From NCBI RefSeq assembly GCF_036898825.1, contig NZ_JARUND010000002.1, forward strand, positions 682,001 through 746,000: DNA of 64,000 bases, written 5' to 3'. Source of the stretch: Streptomyces sp. B21-083. Lineage in GTDB: Bacteria; Actinomycetota; Actinomycetes; Streptomycetales; Streptomycetaceae. Under the pieces are notes generated by a model. The model had not been told where the DNA came from. It worked only from the letters and a program-made list of their open reading frames with translations, and ran no database searches. Below, in pieces: positions 15,978 to 24,344 of this stretch; position 1 is the stretch's first letter; the number at the start of each line of letters is the position of its first letter. Both the position numbers and the translations under genes were made by a program.

Positions 15978-17108
15978 GTGGATCTCACGTGGAGTCCTGA
16001 GGAGGAGGCCTTCCGGCAGGAGGCGCGGGAGTGGCTCGCGGCGAACGTGCCCAAGCGCCCGCTGCCTTCCGGTGACACCCGTGGGGGGTTCGCCGCCCAT
16101 CTGGAGTGGGAGCGGGCACTGTTCGAAGCCCGCTGGTCGGTCGTGTCCTGGCCCGAGGCGTACGGCGGCCGGGACGCGTCACTGTGGCAGTGGCTGGTGT
16201 TCGAGGACGAGTACCACCGGGCCGGGGCGCCCGCCAGGGTCACTCAGAACGGCATCTTCCTGCTGGCCCCGACCGTGTTCGCGTTCGGTACGGAGGAGCA
16301 GCGGCGGCGCGTTCTGCCGAGGATGGCCGCCGCGCAGGATCTGTGGGCGCAGGGCTGGTCCGAGCCGGGCGCGGGCAGCGACCTCGCCGGCATCCGCAGC
16401 CGGGCGGTCCGCGACGAGGGGGCCGGGGGCTGGCGGCTGACCGGCCAGAAGACCTGGACGACCCGCGGCGCCTTCTGCACACACCTGTTCGGCCTCTTCC
16501 GCACGGACCCGGCCGCGGAGCGCCACCGCGGCCTCACCTACTTCCTCGTCTCCCTGGACGCACCCGGTGTGACGGTCCGCGGCTTCGAACGCCTCGACGG
16601 CGACGAGGGGTTCGCCGAGGTCTTCCTCGACGACGTCCTCGTGCCCGACGCCGATGTGCTCGGCGGGGTCGGGGAAGGCTGGCGGGTGGCGATGGCGACT
16701 ACCGGGTCCGAGCGCGGGCTGACCCTGCGCTCCCCCGGCCGCTTCCTGCACACGGCCGACCGTCTGCTCGATCTGGCGCGGGCGGCCGGGCCGAGGACAC
16801 ATCGGGACCGGGTCGTGCAGTCGTGGATCGAGGCCCAGGCCTATGAGTTGTTCACCCTGGAACAGGTGACCTCGATCGTCGAGGGCCGGCAGATCGGCGC
16901 CGAGTCCAGCCTGAACAAGCTGTTCTGGTCCCAGCTCGACATCGCGCTGCACGAGACGGCCGCCGACCTGCTCGGTGCCGAGGCCGAGGTCGACGGTCCC
17001 TGGAGCCGGGGGTTCCTCTTCTCGTTGGCCGGCCCCATCTACGCCGGGACCAACGAGATCCAGCGCAACATCGTCGCCGAGCGGCTGCTCGGCCTGCCGA
17101 GGAGGTGA
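15978..17108 (+). CDS. Acyl-CoA dehydrogenase, subunit 1 (IpdE1/FadE-like)
   Basis: The 376-aa FAD-dependent dehydrogenase begins with the GTG of VDLTWSPEEEAFRQEAREWL, 3 bp after the hydratase stop. It has WAQGWSEPGAGSDLAGIRSR (about 122-141) for FAD and substrate contacts, WRLTGQKTWTT, and a final flavin-binding loop GPIYAGTNEIQRNIVAERLL. The adjacent second gene is divergent in its active-site regions. This is the hallmark of heteromeric steroid acyl-CoA dehydrogenases, where two different subunits share FAD sites. Probably oxidises a ring-derived acyl-CoA. Confidence 0.85.
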   Translation: MDLTWSPEEEAFRQEAREWLAANVPKRPLPSGDTRGGFAAHLEWERALFEARWSVVSWPEAYGGRDASLWQWLVFEDEYHRAGAPARVTQNGIFLLAPTVFAFGTEEQRRRVLPRMAAAQDLWAQGWSEPGAGSDLAGIRSRAVRDEGAGGWRLTGQKTWTTRGAFCTHLFGLFRTDPAAERHRGLTYFLVSLDAPGVTVRGFERLDGDEGFAEVFLDDVLVPDADVLGGVGEGWRVAMATTGSERGLTLRSPGRFLHTADRLLDLARAAGPRTHRDRVVQSWIEAQAYELFTLEQVTSIVEGRQIGAESSLNKLFWSQLDIALHETAADLLGAEAEVDGPWSRGFLFSLAGPIYAGTNEIQRNIVAERLLGLPRR

Positions 17109-17117
17109 CCGGAAGCG

Positions 17118-18152
17118 ATGCGCTTCGCCGTGACCGAACGGGACGCGGCTCTCGCCGAGGCCGCCGGTGAGGTGCTGGCCAAGCAGGCCGGCGCCGAGCA
17201 GATCCGGGCCGGGTGGCCGGGTGGCCGCACCGAGATTGTCGACGCCGTGTGGCGCACCCTGGCCGGAGTAGGTGTCGCCGGCGCGCTGGTCGCCGAGGGA
17301 GCCGACGGCCTCGGCCTCGACGAGAACGCGCTTCCGCCGTTGATGGAGGCTCTGGGCCGCTGTGGCCTGCCGGTCCCCGCCGCCGAGACGGTGGCCGTGG
17401 GCGCCCCTCTGCTCGCCGCCGCGGGCGCGCCCCAACTCCCGTCCGTCATCGGGGGATCGGCGCTGCTCACGGTGTCTCTCACTCCCGCTGCTCCGGTCCC
17501 CTTCGCCGCGCGCGCCGAGTTGATCGCCGTAGCTGACAAGGAACAGCTGCGCCTGTACACGCGTGACGAGGTGGAGACCGAGCCCGTCGAATCGGTCGAC
17601 GGCTCACGGCAGTTGGCCCTGGTCCGGGTGCCGGCGGGCGGTGGGCTGTTGCTGGCCGAGGGGCCCGCCGAGTTGGCCGTCGCCTACCGGCGCGGGGTGC
17701 TGGCCACGGCCGCCCTGCTGGTCGGGCTCTCCGGGCGGATGCTCGAAATGACCGTGGCGCATGTCCGGGAGCGGCACCAGTTCGGCGTACCGGTCGGTTC
17801 GTTCCAGGCGGTCAAGCACGCCCTGGCCGATGTGGAGCTGGCGGTGCGGTTCGCCCGGCCGGCGGTCCTCGCGGCGGGCTGGGCCCAGGCGGCCCGGGAT
17901 CCGGAGGCCGCCGTACGGACATCGATGGCGAAGGTACTCGCCTCGGAGGCGGCCAGGCAGGCGGCCCGTACGGCGATCCAGTGCCACGGTGCCATGGGGT
18001 ACACCACCGAGTACGACCTCCATCTGTACGCGAAACGGGCCTGGGCGCTGGCCGCCGACTGGGGCGGGCCCGCCGAGCACCGGGAGTTCATCGCGCGCCG
18101 GCTGGGACTCGCCGGGGCGGCCGGCTATGTCGTTGAAGGGGCGGGAACGTGA
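17118..18152 (+). CDS. Acyl-CoA dehydrogenase, subunit 2 (IpdE2/FadE-like)
   Basis: The 344-aa protein is shorter and more divergent than its neighbour. The N-terminal helical domain starts MRFAVTERDAALAEAAGEVL, the middle domain is reduced, and the C-terminal domain has VRERHQFGVPVGSFQAVKHA (about 217-236) and IQCHGAMGYTTEYDLHLYAK (about 290-309). The arginine of RxQFG and the CHGAMGYT loop contact FAD. Reduced partners like this form alpha2beta2 enzymes with a full-length subunit. It overlaps the SDR gene by 4 bp. Confidence 0.83.
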   Translation: MRFAVTERDAALAEAAGEVLAKQAGAEQIRAGWPGGRTEIVDAVWRTLAGVGVAGALVAEGADGLGLDENALPPLMEALGRCGLPVPAAETVAVGAPLLAAAGAPQLPSVIGGSALLTVSLTPAAPVPFAARAELIAVADKEQLRLYTRDEVETEPVESVDGSRQLALVRVPAGGGLLLAEGPAELAVAYRRGVLATAALLVGLSGRMLEMTVAHVRERHQFGVPVGSFQAVKHALADVELAVRFARPAVLAAGWAQAARDPEAAVRTSMAKVLASEAARQAARTAIQCHGAMGYTTEYDLHLYAKRAWALAADWGGPAEHREFIARRLGLAGAAGYVVEGAGT

Positions 18153-19030
18153 GCGGAATCTGTCGGGACCGGGTCGTCGTCGTCACCGGAGGGGGGCAGG
18201 GTCTGGGGCGCGAGCACGCCCTCGCGCTGGCGGCCGAGGGAGCGCGGGTCGTGGTCAACGACCTGGGCGAGGCCGCGAAAGCCGTGGTCGAGGAGATCGA
18301 GGCCGCCGGGGGCACCGCTGTCGCCGACCTGGGCGACGTCAGCGACTGGGGTTACGCGGAGCGGCTGATCGGGCGGGCGGTCGACGAGTTCGGCGGGTTG
18401 CACGCGCTGGTGAACAACGCGGGCATCAACCGCGACCGGATGCTGGTCTCCATGACCGAGGCGGACTGGGACCTGGTCGTGAAGGTCGACCTCAAGGGGC
18501 ATGCGGCACCGCTGCGGCACGCTGCCGCGTACTGGCGGGAGATGAGCAAACAGGGCAGGCCGGTCGACGCCAGGATCGTCAACACCAGCTCGGGTGCCGG
18601 GCTGTCGGGCAGTGTCGGCCAGGGCAACTACGGCGCCGCGAAGGCGGGTATCGCGGCGCTCACCGTGATCGCCGCCGCCGAACTGGCCCGGTACGGCGTC
18701 ACCGTGAACGCGATCGCGCCCTCCGCCCGGACTCCGATGACCGAGGCGGTCGAGGCGTTCGCCGAGCAGATGCGGGCACCGGAGTCCGGCTTCGACGCCC
18801 CGCACCCCGGCAACGTCTCACCCCTGGTGGTGTGGCTGGCCTCCGCGGGGTCGGGCGACGTCACCGGCCGCGTCTTCGAGGTCGAGGGCGGCACGATCGG
18901 CCTCGCCGACGGCTGGCAGCACGGCCCCAGGCGGGTCCGCGACCGCCGCTGGACTCCCGCCGAGACAGGCCCGGCGGTACGCGAACTGCTCACCGAAGCA
19001 CCCCCACCCACACCGGTGTACGGCACCTGA
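18149..19030 (+). CDS. Short-chain dehydrogenase/reductase (IpdF-like candidate)
   Basis: A 293-aa Rossmann enzyme: cofactor loop VVVTGGGQGLGREHALALAA at 8-27, NNAGINRD at about 91-98, Ser of NTSSGAGLSGS near 152, and catalytic YGAAKAG at about 164-170. The Lys two turns after the Tyr completes the triad. In steroid catabolism an SDR (IpdF type) reduces the C5 ketone of the indanone propionate; others act as beta-hydroxyacyl-CoA dehydrogenases. The GTG start overlaps the upstream stop (GTGA), so it is translated with the dehydrogenases. Last gene of this operon. Confidence 0.83.
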   Translation: MSGICRDRVVVVTGGGQGLGREHALALAAEGARVVVNDLGEAAKAVVEEIEAAGGTAVADLGDVSDWGYAERLIGRAVDEFGGLHALVNNAGINRDRMLVSMTEADWDLVVKVDLKGHAAPLRHAAAYWREMSKQGRPVDARIVNTSSGAGLSGSVGQGNYGAAKAGIAALTVIAAAELARYGVTVNAIAPSARTPMTEAVEAFAEQMRAPESGFDAPHPGNVSPLVVWLASAGSGDVTGRVFEVEGGTIGLADGWQHGPRRVRDRRWTPAETGPAVRELLTEAPPPTPVYGT

Positions 19031-19241
19031 GCACGCGGCCCGGGGATACGCGGCCCGAACACTCACCCGTCGAGCGCCCCAAGGTGTCCGGGAGCCGGTG
19101 GTGCGGGGAGTTCCGTCGGCCCTCTGCGTCGCCCAGTAGACCGAACCGGCCTCCCCACCCGGTCCGCCGTTGGTGGGCCCGGCGGCCGAGCCGGCGAGCC
19201 GAAGTCACGCCGACCTCCGGCGCCCCCACAGCGTGGCCGCG

Positions 19242-20642
19242 TCAGCGGCCGGTGCGGATCAGCCCCGTCAGATAGCGCCACAGCGACGAACGCTGCCGTG
19301 CCGACGGGTCCGGGAGTTCCGTCTCGGCCGACGGGCCCGCCTGGTCGTACGCCAAGCGTCGCTCGGGCACCGGGGCGAGTTCGTACCGGACGGGCAGTGA
19401 CCGCAGGCCGCGCATGAACGGCGAGGAGCGCCATGGCAGTTGGTCGACGGGGAGGGCGAGGTCCAGGTGGGAGAACCGCTCGAACAGCCGGCCCACGCCG
19501 ACCGACGCCACCGTCGACGCGAGCTCACGCGCCGGGCACTGGCGTGGTCCGGCACCCCAGGACAGATGCGCCCGGGTGCTGACCGTGGTGCTCGGACACA
19601 CGTTCTCGGCGAAGAGGGGGTCGGCGTGCGCCGCGGCGGAGGAGACCCACACCGGGTCGCCCGCGCGGATCGTGTAGTTGCCCAGCACGGCGTCCCTGGC
19701 AGCGAAGCGGGGCACGAAGTTGACCAGCGGCGGCTTGCGCATGACGACCCGGTTCATCGTCTCCCGGACCATCCCGGCGGACAGACTGGCCCGTACCCCG
19801 CCCTCGCCCGAGATGACCTCGACCACCGTGTTGGAGACGAGGATGCCGACGTGGTCGGAGGTCATGCCCAGCAGCATGAACAGCTCGCGGGCCAGTTCGT
19901 CGAGCGAGAGCCCCGGGTGCGCGGCAATCAGGTACGAGGGGAAGTCGTCCCCGGGCTTGTCCAGTTTCACCGCCGCGAGTTCGGCCAGTGTCGCGAGCAG
20001 CCGCTCCAGAGCGGGCTCCGCGTCGGGGCCGGCGTCCAGCACCCGCCACATGTCCATCAGCGCGTCGTCGCCCTGCGAACCGGGGAAGCCCAGCAGGCGG
20101 CTGGCGACCATCAGCGGCAGGGGCCGGGAGAACTGGGCGGACAGATCCGCGAGGCCCGTACCGCCGCCCTGGCCCATCAGGCTGATCAGTTCGTCGGCGT
20201 ATGCGGTGACGGCCCTCTTGAGCCCCTTCGCCTGCGGGTGGGCCGGATCCTGGAACGGTTTCAGCGCCACGTCCCACGCCGCCCGCAGCGGCCGGTAGCC
20301 GGGGCCGCCCTGGATCAGCACATGGTTGACCTCGAGGGACGGTCCGAGCGGCCAGTCGGACGGCACTCTGCCCTCCGAGCGGGCCCGCCACTTCTCAAGT
20401 CCCTTCGGCCAGCCGTCGTCGTCCTGGAGTACCTGGAGCGACTCCTTGTAGCCCAGGACCAGCCAGGCGGGCACGCCCAGCAGGTCGACCGGTGCGACCG
20501 GGCCGTGCCGCTGCCGCAGCCGTTCGTACACGAGCGCCGGACGCGTCTCGTAGTCCCTGGTCAGCAGCGGTTCAGGGGTCATCTCCTCCAGCCGTGTGTC
20601 GTCCAGGTCCACGGATCCGCCGTCGCCCCACTGGGATTTCAT
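19242..20642 (-). CDS. Cytochrome P450 without the ExxR motif (CYP157-like)
   Basis: The 466-aa haem protein has the cysteine loop LSWGAGPRQCPARELA with the haem ligand at Cys369. This variant lacks the usual Phe and final Gly and resembles CYP157-type Streptomyces P450s. The K-helix, where ExxR is normally invariant, reads RETMNRVVMRKPPLVNF: aligned on the PP, the Glu and Arg positions are Arg and Met. An I-helix-like stretch is LFMLLGMTSDHVGILVSNT. Related P450s often sit in conservons, but none of the partner genes are here. It is convergent with the catabolic operon; 211 bp without a clear feature separate them. Electron donor and substrate are unknown. Confidence 0.85.
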   Translation of the reverse strand: MKSQWGDGGSVDLDDTRLEEMTPEPLLTRDYETRPALVYERLRQRHGPVAPVDLLGVPAWLVLGYKESLQVLQDDDGWPKGLEKWRARSEGRVPSDWPLGPSLEVNHVLIQGGPGYRPLRAAWDVALKPFQDPAHPQAKGLKRAVTAYADELISLMGQGGGTGLADLSAQFSRPLPLMVASRLLGFPGSQGDDALMDMWRVLDAGPDAEPALERLLATLAELAAVKLDKPGDDFPSYLIAAHPGLSLDELARELFMLLGMTSDHVGILVSNTVVEVISGEGGVRASLSAGMVRETMNRVVMRKPPLVNFVPRFAARDAVLGNYTIRAGDPVWVSSAAAHADPLFAENVCPSTTVSTRAHLSWGAGPRQCPARELASTVASVGVGRLFERFSHLDLALPVDQLPWRSSPFMRGLRSLPVRYELAPVPERRLAYDQAGPSAETELPDPSARQRSSLWRYLTGLIRTGR

Positions 20643-20830
20643 CTACGCGCCGCCCCTCCAACACTCCCCGTACCGGCTTACGTTCAGCCGGTAGTTGGAA
20701 ACGGTGGGGACCCTACCGCAGGGGGTACGGCAGAGTGACGACGGGGGCGCAACTCACAGGTACGGCCGCGCCGACGACACCGTCCACGTGGCCTCCGCGG
20801 GGTCTCCACATCGCCTCCACGCGCGGGTTC

Positions 20831-21937
20831 TCAGGCAGCCGTGTATCCGAGCTGGCGCCGCATGTACGGGGTCAGGAGGGTCTTGGCCTTGGCCAGGGTG
20901 GCGGTACGGCCCCCGAGAACCGCGGTCTCGCCGCCTGGCACGGGCACCATGGTCACTCCGTCGGCAGGGCCGAACGGCACGACGAGCGGGGTGCGGTGGA
21001 TCGGGCGGTAGAAGCGCGGACGCCTGCGATGTTTGCCCGAACTCTGAAGGTAGGCACGGATGTTGTGGACGGCGAGGTCCGCCTGGGCGAGGGCGACAGG
21101 AGTGATCTTGAGTTCGCTGACGTCGTTCACGTCGCCGACCGCGAACACGTCCGGCCGTCCCTCGACCCGGAGGGTGCGGTCGACCCGCACATGACCGGAG
21201 TCGTTCAGCCAGTCGCTGTGGCCGGCCATGCGCAGCCAGAACGTGTTGGGGGTGGTGCCCGTGGCCCAGAAGGAGCGGTCGGCCTCGATGACATGGCCGC
21301 GGGCATCGCGGTAGGTGCCGAAGTCGTTGCCGGGCGACATGAAGGAGTCGAGCCGGACGTCCACGTCGTGGGACTCCAGCCAGGCACGGGCCCTTTTCCC
21401 GGCGCGTTCGCTGCCCGTGGCGTGGAGCAGCGCCGGCCCCGAGTGGGCGAGGGTGACCCGGGCGTCGGGCCGGGCCAGGCGGATCTCGGCGGCGAGTTCG
21501 ACGCCGGAGGGCCCGCCGCCGACGACGAGGAGATGATCCGCGGCGGCGATGCTCCGCTGGTGCTCGGCGAACGACTGGGCCGCCTCCTCGACGGTCGTGC
21601 CGGCGAACCGGGCCGGTTCCGGGTAGTCGGCGCCGGTGGCGATCACCACCACGTCGTACGGGAGGCGTTCACCCGAGGCCAGGACAACCTGCCGCTCGGC
21701 GGTGTCGATACGGACCGCCTTGCCCACGGCGATGCGGCCGTTGCGCAGCAACCGGTCGTACGGGATGAACGGAGTGACCGTCCATTCGGGGTGCACTCCC
21801 GCCCGCAGGGAGGCAATACGGTGGAAGAAGACGTCCTTGCGGTCCACCAGCGTGACCCGCGCCGTCTCGTCCAGTCGTCGCGCCAGCCGTACGCCCGCGT
21901 AGCCGCCGCCGATCACCACTACGTCGCCTTCGCGCAC
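20831..21937 (-). CDS. NDH-2-like FAD-dependent NAD(P)H oxidoreductase
   Basis: The 368-aa flavoprotein has an N-terminal FAD loop VVVIGGGYAGVRLARRL, a second nucleotide loop HLLVVGGGPSGVELAAEI near 150, ATGADYP, and a late FAD contact VFAVGDVNDV near 270. This is the AIF/type II NADH dehydrogenase layout, in which NAD(P)H reduces quinone or a soluble partner. No C-terminal membrane anchor is obvious. The GTG at 21937 puts the GGGYAG loop at the normal distance from the N-terminus; 20 more codons upstream are open but Arg/His-rich. It might serve the P450 as reductase, but the 188-bp gap and start sites suggest separate transcripts. Confidence 0.82.
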   Translation of the reverse strand: MREGDVVVIGGGYAGVRLARRLDETARVTLVDRKDVFFHRIASLRAGVHPEWTVTPFIPYDRLLRNGRIAVGKAVRIDTAERQVVLASGERLPYDVVVIATGADYPEPARFAGTTVEEAAQSFAEHQRSIAAADHLLVVGGGPSGVELAAEIRLARPDARVTLAHSGPALLHATGSERAGKRARAWLESHDVDVRLDSFMSPGNDFGTYRDARGHVIEADRSFWATGTTPNTFWLRMAGHSDWLNDSGHVRVDRTLRVEGRPDVFAVGDVNDVSELKITPVALAQADLAVHNIRAYLQSSGKHRRRPRFYRPIHRTPLVVPFGPADGVTMVPVPGGETAVLGGRTATLAKAKTLLTPYMRRQLGYTAA

Positions 21938-22019
21938 GTCGCGTCTCCTGTGCCTGTGGGGGGAACCGAGCACCGGGGCGTGGGGGCCGTCGGCCACTCG
22001 ACTGACGCCGAGCCTAGCG

Positions 22020-22033
22020 CTTGAAACTTAAAG
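22020..22033. promoter_or_regulatory. Imperfect palindrome, MarR-type operator candidate
   Basis: cttgaaacttaaag matches its reverse complement at 10 of 14 positions. It is the most AT-rich point in the 307-bp divergent gap 21938-22244, 83 bp before the flavoprotein start. The CTTnAA..TTnAAG pattern is like operators of MarR-family redox regulators. No such regulator is encoded nearby, so the assignment is tentative. Confidence 0.35.
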
Positions 22034-22167
22034 AGCTGATGAACTTCGGTGTGCATTCTGTGAAGTGACGGCGCGGACGACTGCTCTCGCGCCGCCCACC
22101 TCCAACTCGCCGTACCGGGCGGCGCAGGGGCGGCACGGTCGGGCACCGGCCATCGTCGCCCGCCGAT

Positions 22168-22189
22168 CCGGCGTAAGTCCGGCATAAGT
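22168..22189 (+). repeat. Tandem 11-bp direct repeats before the polysaccharide locus
   Basis: ccggcgtaagt and ccggcataagt lie head to tail with one mismatch, 56 bp upstream of the first rightward polysaccharide gene. An 11-bp spacing puts both copies on the same helix face, as in binding sites of SARP and PhoP-type activators; the bases do not fit the PHO box. Confidence 0.5.
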
Positions 22190-22244
22190 ATGGTGATCCC
22201 GTGAAGGCGCTGTTGTTGCCCAGCGAGCAGAAAGGTTCAACCAG

Positions 22245-22844
22245 GTGAGCTCCAGGATCCAACCGACCGCGCAGGTCGACGAGACGGCCACGATCGGCGA
22301 CGGGACGACGGTCTGGGATCTGGCCCAGATACGCGAGGACGCCCGGCTGGGCACCGGGTGCATCGTGGGCCGGGGAGCGTATGTCGGCCCGGGGGTGCGG
22401 ATCGGCGACAACGTGAAACTCCAGAACTACGCGCTGGTCTACGAGCCCGCGGTGCTCGGCGACGGGGTGTTCGTCGGCCCGGCGGCGGTCTTCACCAACG
22501 ACTACTTCCCGCGCTCGGTGGACCCGGAGGGCCGGCTGAAGCGCGGTGGCGACTGGGAGGCCGTCGCGGTGGTCGTCGACGAGGGGGCGTCGCTGGGGGC
22601 CCGTTCGGTGTGTGTGGCGCCGGTGCGCATCGGGCGCTGGGCGCTGGTCGCGGCGGGCGCCGTGGTGACCCGGGACGTGCCCGACTTCGCGCTCGTGGTC
22701 GGCGTACCGGCGCGGAGGATCGGCTGGGTCGGCCGGGCCGGCGTACGGCTCGGCGAGCGGGAAGGCGAGCCGGGCGTGTGGGAGTGCCCCGAAACGAGCG
22801 CGCTGTACGACGAGAAGGACGGCGAACTCGTCGAGCGCGCGTAA
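22245..22844 (+). CDS. Left-handed beta-helix N-acetyltransferase (WlbB/WbpD-like)
   Basis: The 199-aa protein is built of hexapeptide repeats (for example IGDGTTVWDLAQIREDARLG, IGDNVKLQNYALVYE, LGDGVFVGPAAVFTND). The phrase VWDLAQIRE resembles enzymes that acetylate the 3-amino group of UDP-GlcNAc3NA, where a conserved VWHFxHI occurs; FTNDYFPRS also fits them. The C-terminus ends in a VGVPARRIGWVGRAG helix. A start GTG follows AAAGG by 9 bp. With the dehydrogenase, aminotransferase and epimerase genes of the same locus it would complete synthesis of a diacetamido-uronic acid. Confidence 0.82.
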   Translation: MSSRIQPTAQVDETATIGDGTTVWDLAQIREDARLGTGCIVGRGAYVGPGVRIGDNVKLQNYALVYEPAVLGDGVFVGPAAVFTNDYFPRSVDPEGRLKRGGDWEAVAVVVDEGASLGARSVCVAPVRIGRWALVAAGAVVTRDVPDFALVVGVPARRIGWVGRAGVRLGEREGEPGVWECPETSALYDEKDGELVERA

Positions 22845-22921
22845 CTTTTCAGTCCCACAAATCGCAAATCTTCGAACATCTACAGGCATAACATGTGTGC
22901 GAAGTATGCGGAGCACGCACA

Positions 22922-23023
22922 ATGAGCACACTGACCAGTGCCCAGGGGGGGTTACCGGGTGGATACGCCTGTGCCAAAAGCGAGGAGCGACAACCGCTCC
23001 GGCGCCGCATGGCTGATTTCTGA
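22922..23023 (+). CDS. Possible 33-aa leader ORF
   Basis: A short ORF MSTLTSAQGGLPGGYACAKS and 13 more residues has a GGAG sequence about 9 bp before its ATG. It ends inside the 21-bp repeat block that precedes the next gene. No homologue is recognised. It could be a leader peptide or chance. It lies in the 333-bp gap 22845-23177, whose first 80 bp are unusually AT-rich for this genome. Confidence 0.25.
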   Translation: MSTLTSAQGGLPGGYACAKSEERQPLRRRMADF

Positions 23024-23090
23024 CGCCTGACGCCTGATTTCTGACGCCTGGCGTCCGAATCTCCGGCGTCCGACGTCCGTTCGTCCGACG
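23013..23090 (+). repeat. Degenerate short repeats upstream of the toroid-protein gene
   Basis: ctgatttctgacgcctg occurs exactly at 23013-23029 and 23034-23050 (period 21 bp). It merges into gacgcc-t-ggcgtc, a small palindrome, and then into runs of GTCCGAC. The whole block can fold back on itself. It ends 88 bp before the next start codon and may be regulatory or a slippage product. Confidence 0.65.
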
Positions 23091-23177
23091 TTTGCTTCCG
23101 CCGCGTGCCCATCCGTGCCGCGGCGGTCACCAGTCTGTTCACCACAGGACCCACAGGGGGGTTGGTGTGCCCAAACC

Positions 23178-24344
23178 ATGACCACAACACGTCTGGCAGC
23201 GCTCGGTCGTGAGGAACCGCCGCTGCTCGCGCTGGCCCAACGCCTCCTCACCGTCGCCGAGGCAGGCCTTCCGTCGATGCTGCTTCCTGGCGGCGAGGCC
23301 TTCGTCTTCACCATGGCCGGGCGGGAAACCCCCGGCGGCTCCTGGACCCTGGAGCGGCGCGGGACCAGTACCCGGTACGCGGCCATCACCGTGCTGGGCG
23401 CCCAGTTCCTCCCCGAGGACCGCCAGCGCGCGGTGCTCGGCGGGCACACGGCCCAGGAGTTCACGGGGCTGCTGGTCCAGTCACTGCCCACGGTGACCAA
23501 CCTCGGCGACGCCGCGCTGATCGCCTGGGCCGCCGCCGAGACCGACCATCCCAAACTGTCCGACGCCCTCGCGCGGCTGGACGCCCTGGACGACGAGGGC
23601 CGGCCGCAGTACACCGTCGAGGCGGCGTGGGTGCTGTCCGCGCTCGCGGCGGCTCGGCACACGATGGATGTGGAGCAACGTTTCTCCGCAGCCCGGGACC
23701 GCCTTCTGCGGGCCCGCATCGGGGACAGTCCGCTCTTCCCGCACGCCACCGGGCCCGGCCTGGTGCCCTGGTACCGGTCGCACGTGAGCTGCTTCGCCGA
23801 CCAGACGTACCCACTCCAGGCCCTGGCCCGCGCACACGCCAGCGGCGACGGTGCCGGCGATCCCGAGGCACTGGCCGCCTCCGAGGCGTGCGCCGCCCGT
23901 ATCTGCGAACTGCAGGGCGACGGCGGGCAGTGGTGGTGGCACTACGACGCGCGCACCGGCGGTGTCGTGGAGGGCTACCCGGTCTACAGCGTCCACCAGC
24001 ACGCGATGGCGCCGACCGCCCTGTTCGATCTGACCGACGCCGGCGGCAGCGACTTCGGCGCGGCGATCCGCAAGGGCCTGCGCTGGATGACGGACGTGCC
24101 CGAACTGGCCGCCGGGAACGAGGAGCCGATGATCCTCGACGAGCTCGGCGTCACCTGGCGCAAGGTCTACCGGGGCGACCCGAAGAAGGCGGTGCGCGCC
24201 GCCCGGGGACTCGGCACCCGAGTCGCTCCGAACCTCCGGCTCAAAGCCCTGGACCGGGTGTACCAGCCCGTCTCCGTGGACCGCGAATGCCGGCCGTACG
24301 AATTCGGCTGGATGCTCCACGCCTGGCTGGGGAGACGAATATGA
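23178..24344 (+). CDS. Alpha/alpha-toroid-like protein of polysaccharide locus
   Basis: The 388-aa protein is predicted soluble and rich in repeated helix pairs with aromatic and His/Asp loops (SCFADQTYPLQALARAHASG near 205, GQWWWHYDARTGGVVEGYPV near 250, YSVHQHAMAPTALFDL). This is the style of prenyltransferase/terpene-cyclase or glycan-lyase toroids. No catalytic motif could be assigned. The ATG at 23178 is the first start after the repeats; the last codon overlaps the next gene (ATGA), so it is co-translated with the WecG-type transferase. Possible roles are glycan lyase, epimerase or lipid-carrier enzyme. Function not known. Confidence 0.6.
   Translation: MTTTRLAALGREEPPLLALAQRLLTVAEAGLPSMLLPGGEAFVFTMAGRETPGGSWTLERRGTSTRYAAITVLGAQFLPEDRQRAVLGGHTAQEFTGLLVQSLPTVTNLGDAALIAWAAAETDHPKLSDALARLDALDDEGRPQYTVEAAWVLSALAAARHTMDVEQRFSAARDRLLRARIGDSPLFPHATGPGLVPWYRSHVSCFADQTYPLQALARAHASGDGAGDPEALAASEACAARICELQGDGGQWWWHYDARTGGVVEGYPVYSVHQHAMAPTALFDLTDAGGSDFGAAIRKGLRWMTDVPELAAGNEEPMILDELGVTWRKVYRGDPKKAVRAARGLGTRVAPNLRLKALDRVYQPVSVDRECRPYEFGWMLHAWLGRRI

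Noticed and set aside
19031-19241. Possible terminator or gene in the convergent gap after the SDR gene
   Set aside because: Only short imperfect inverted repeats; all open frames run into neighbouring genes in shadow frames.
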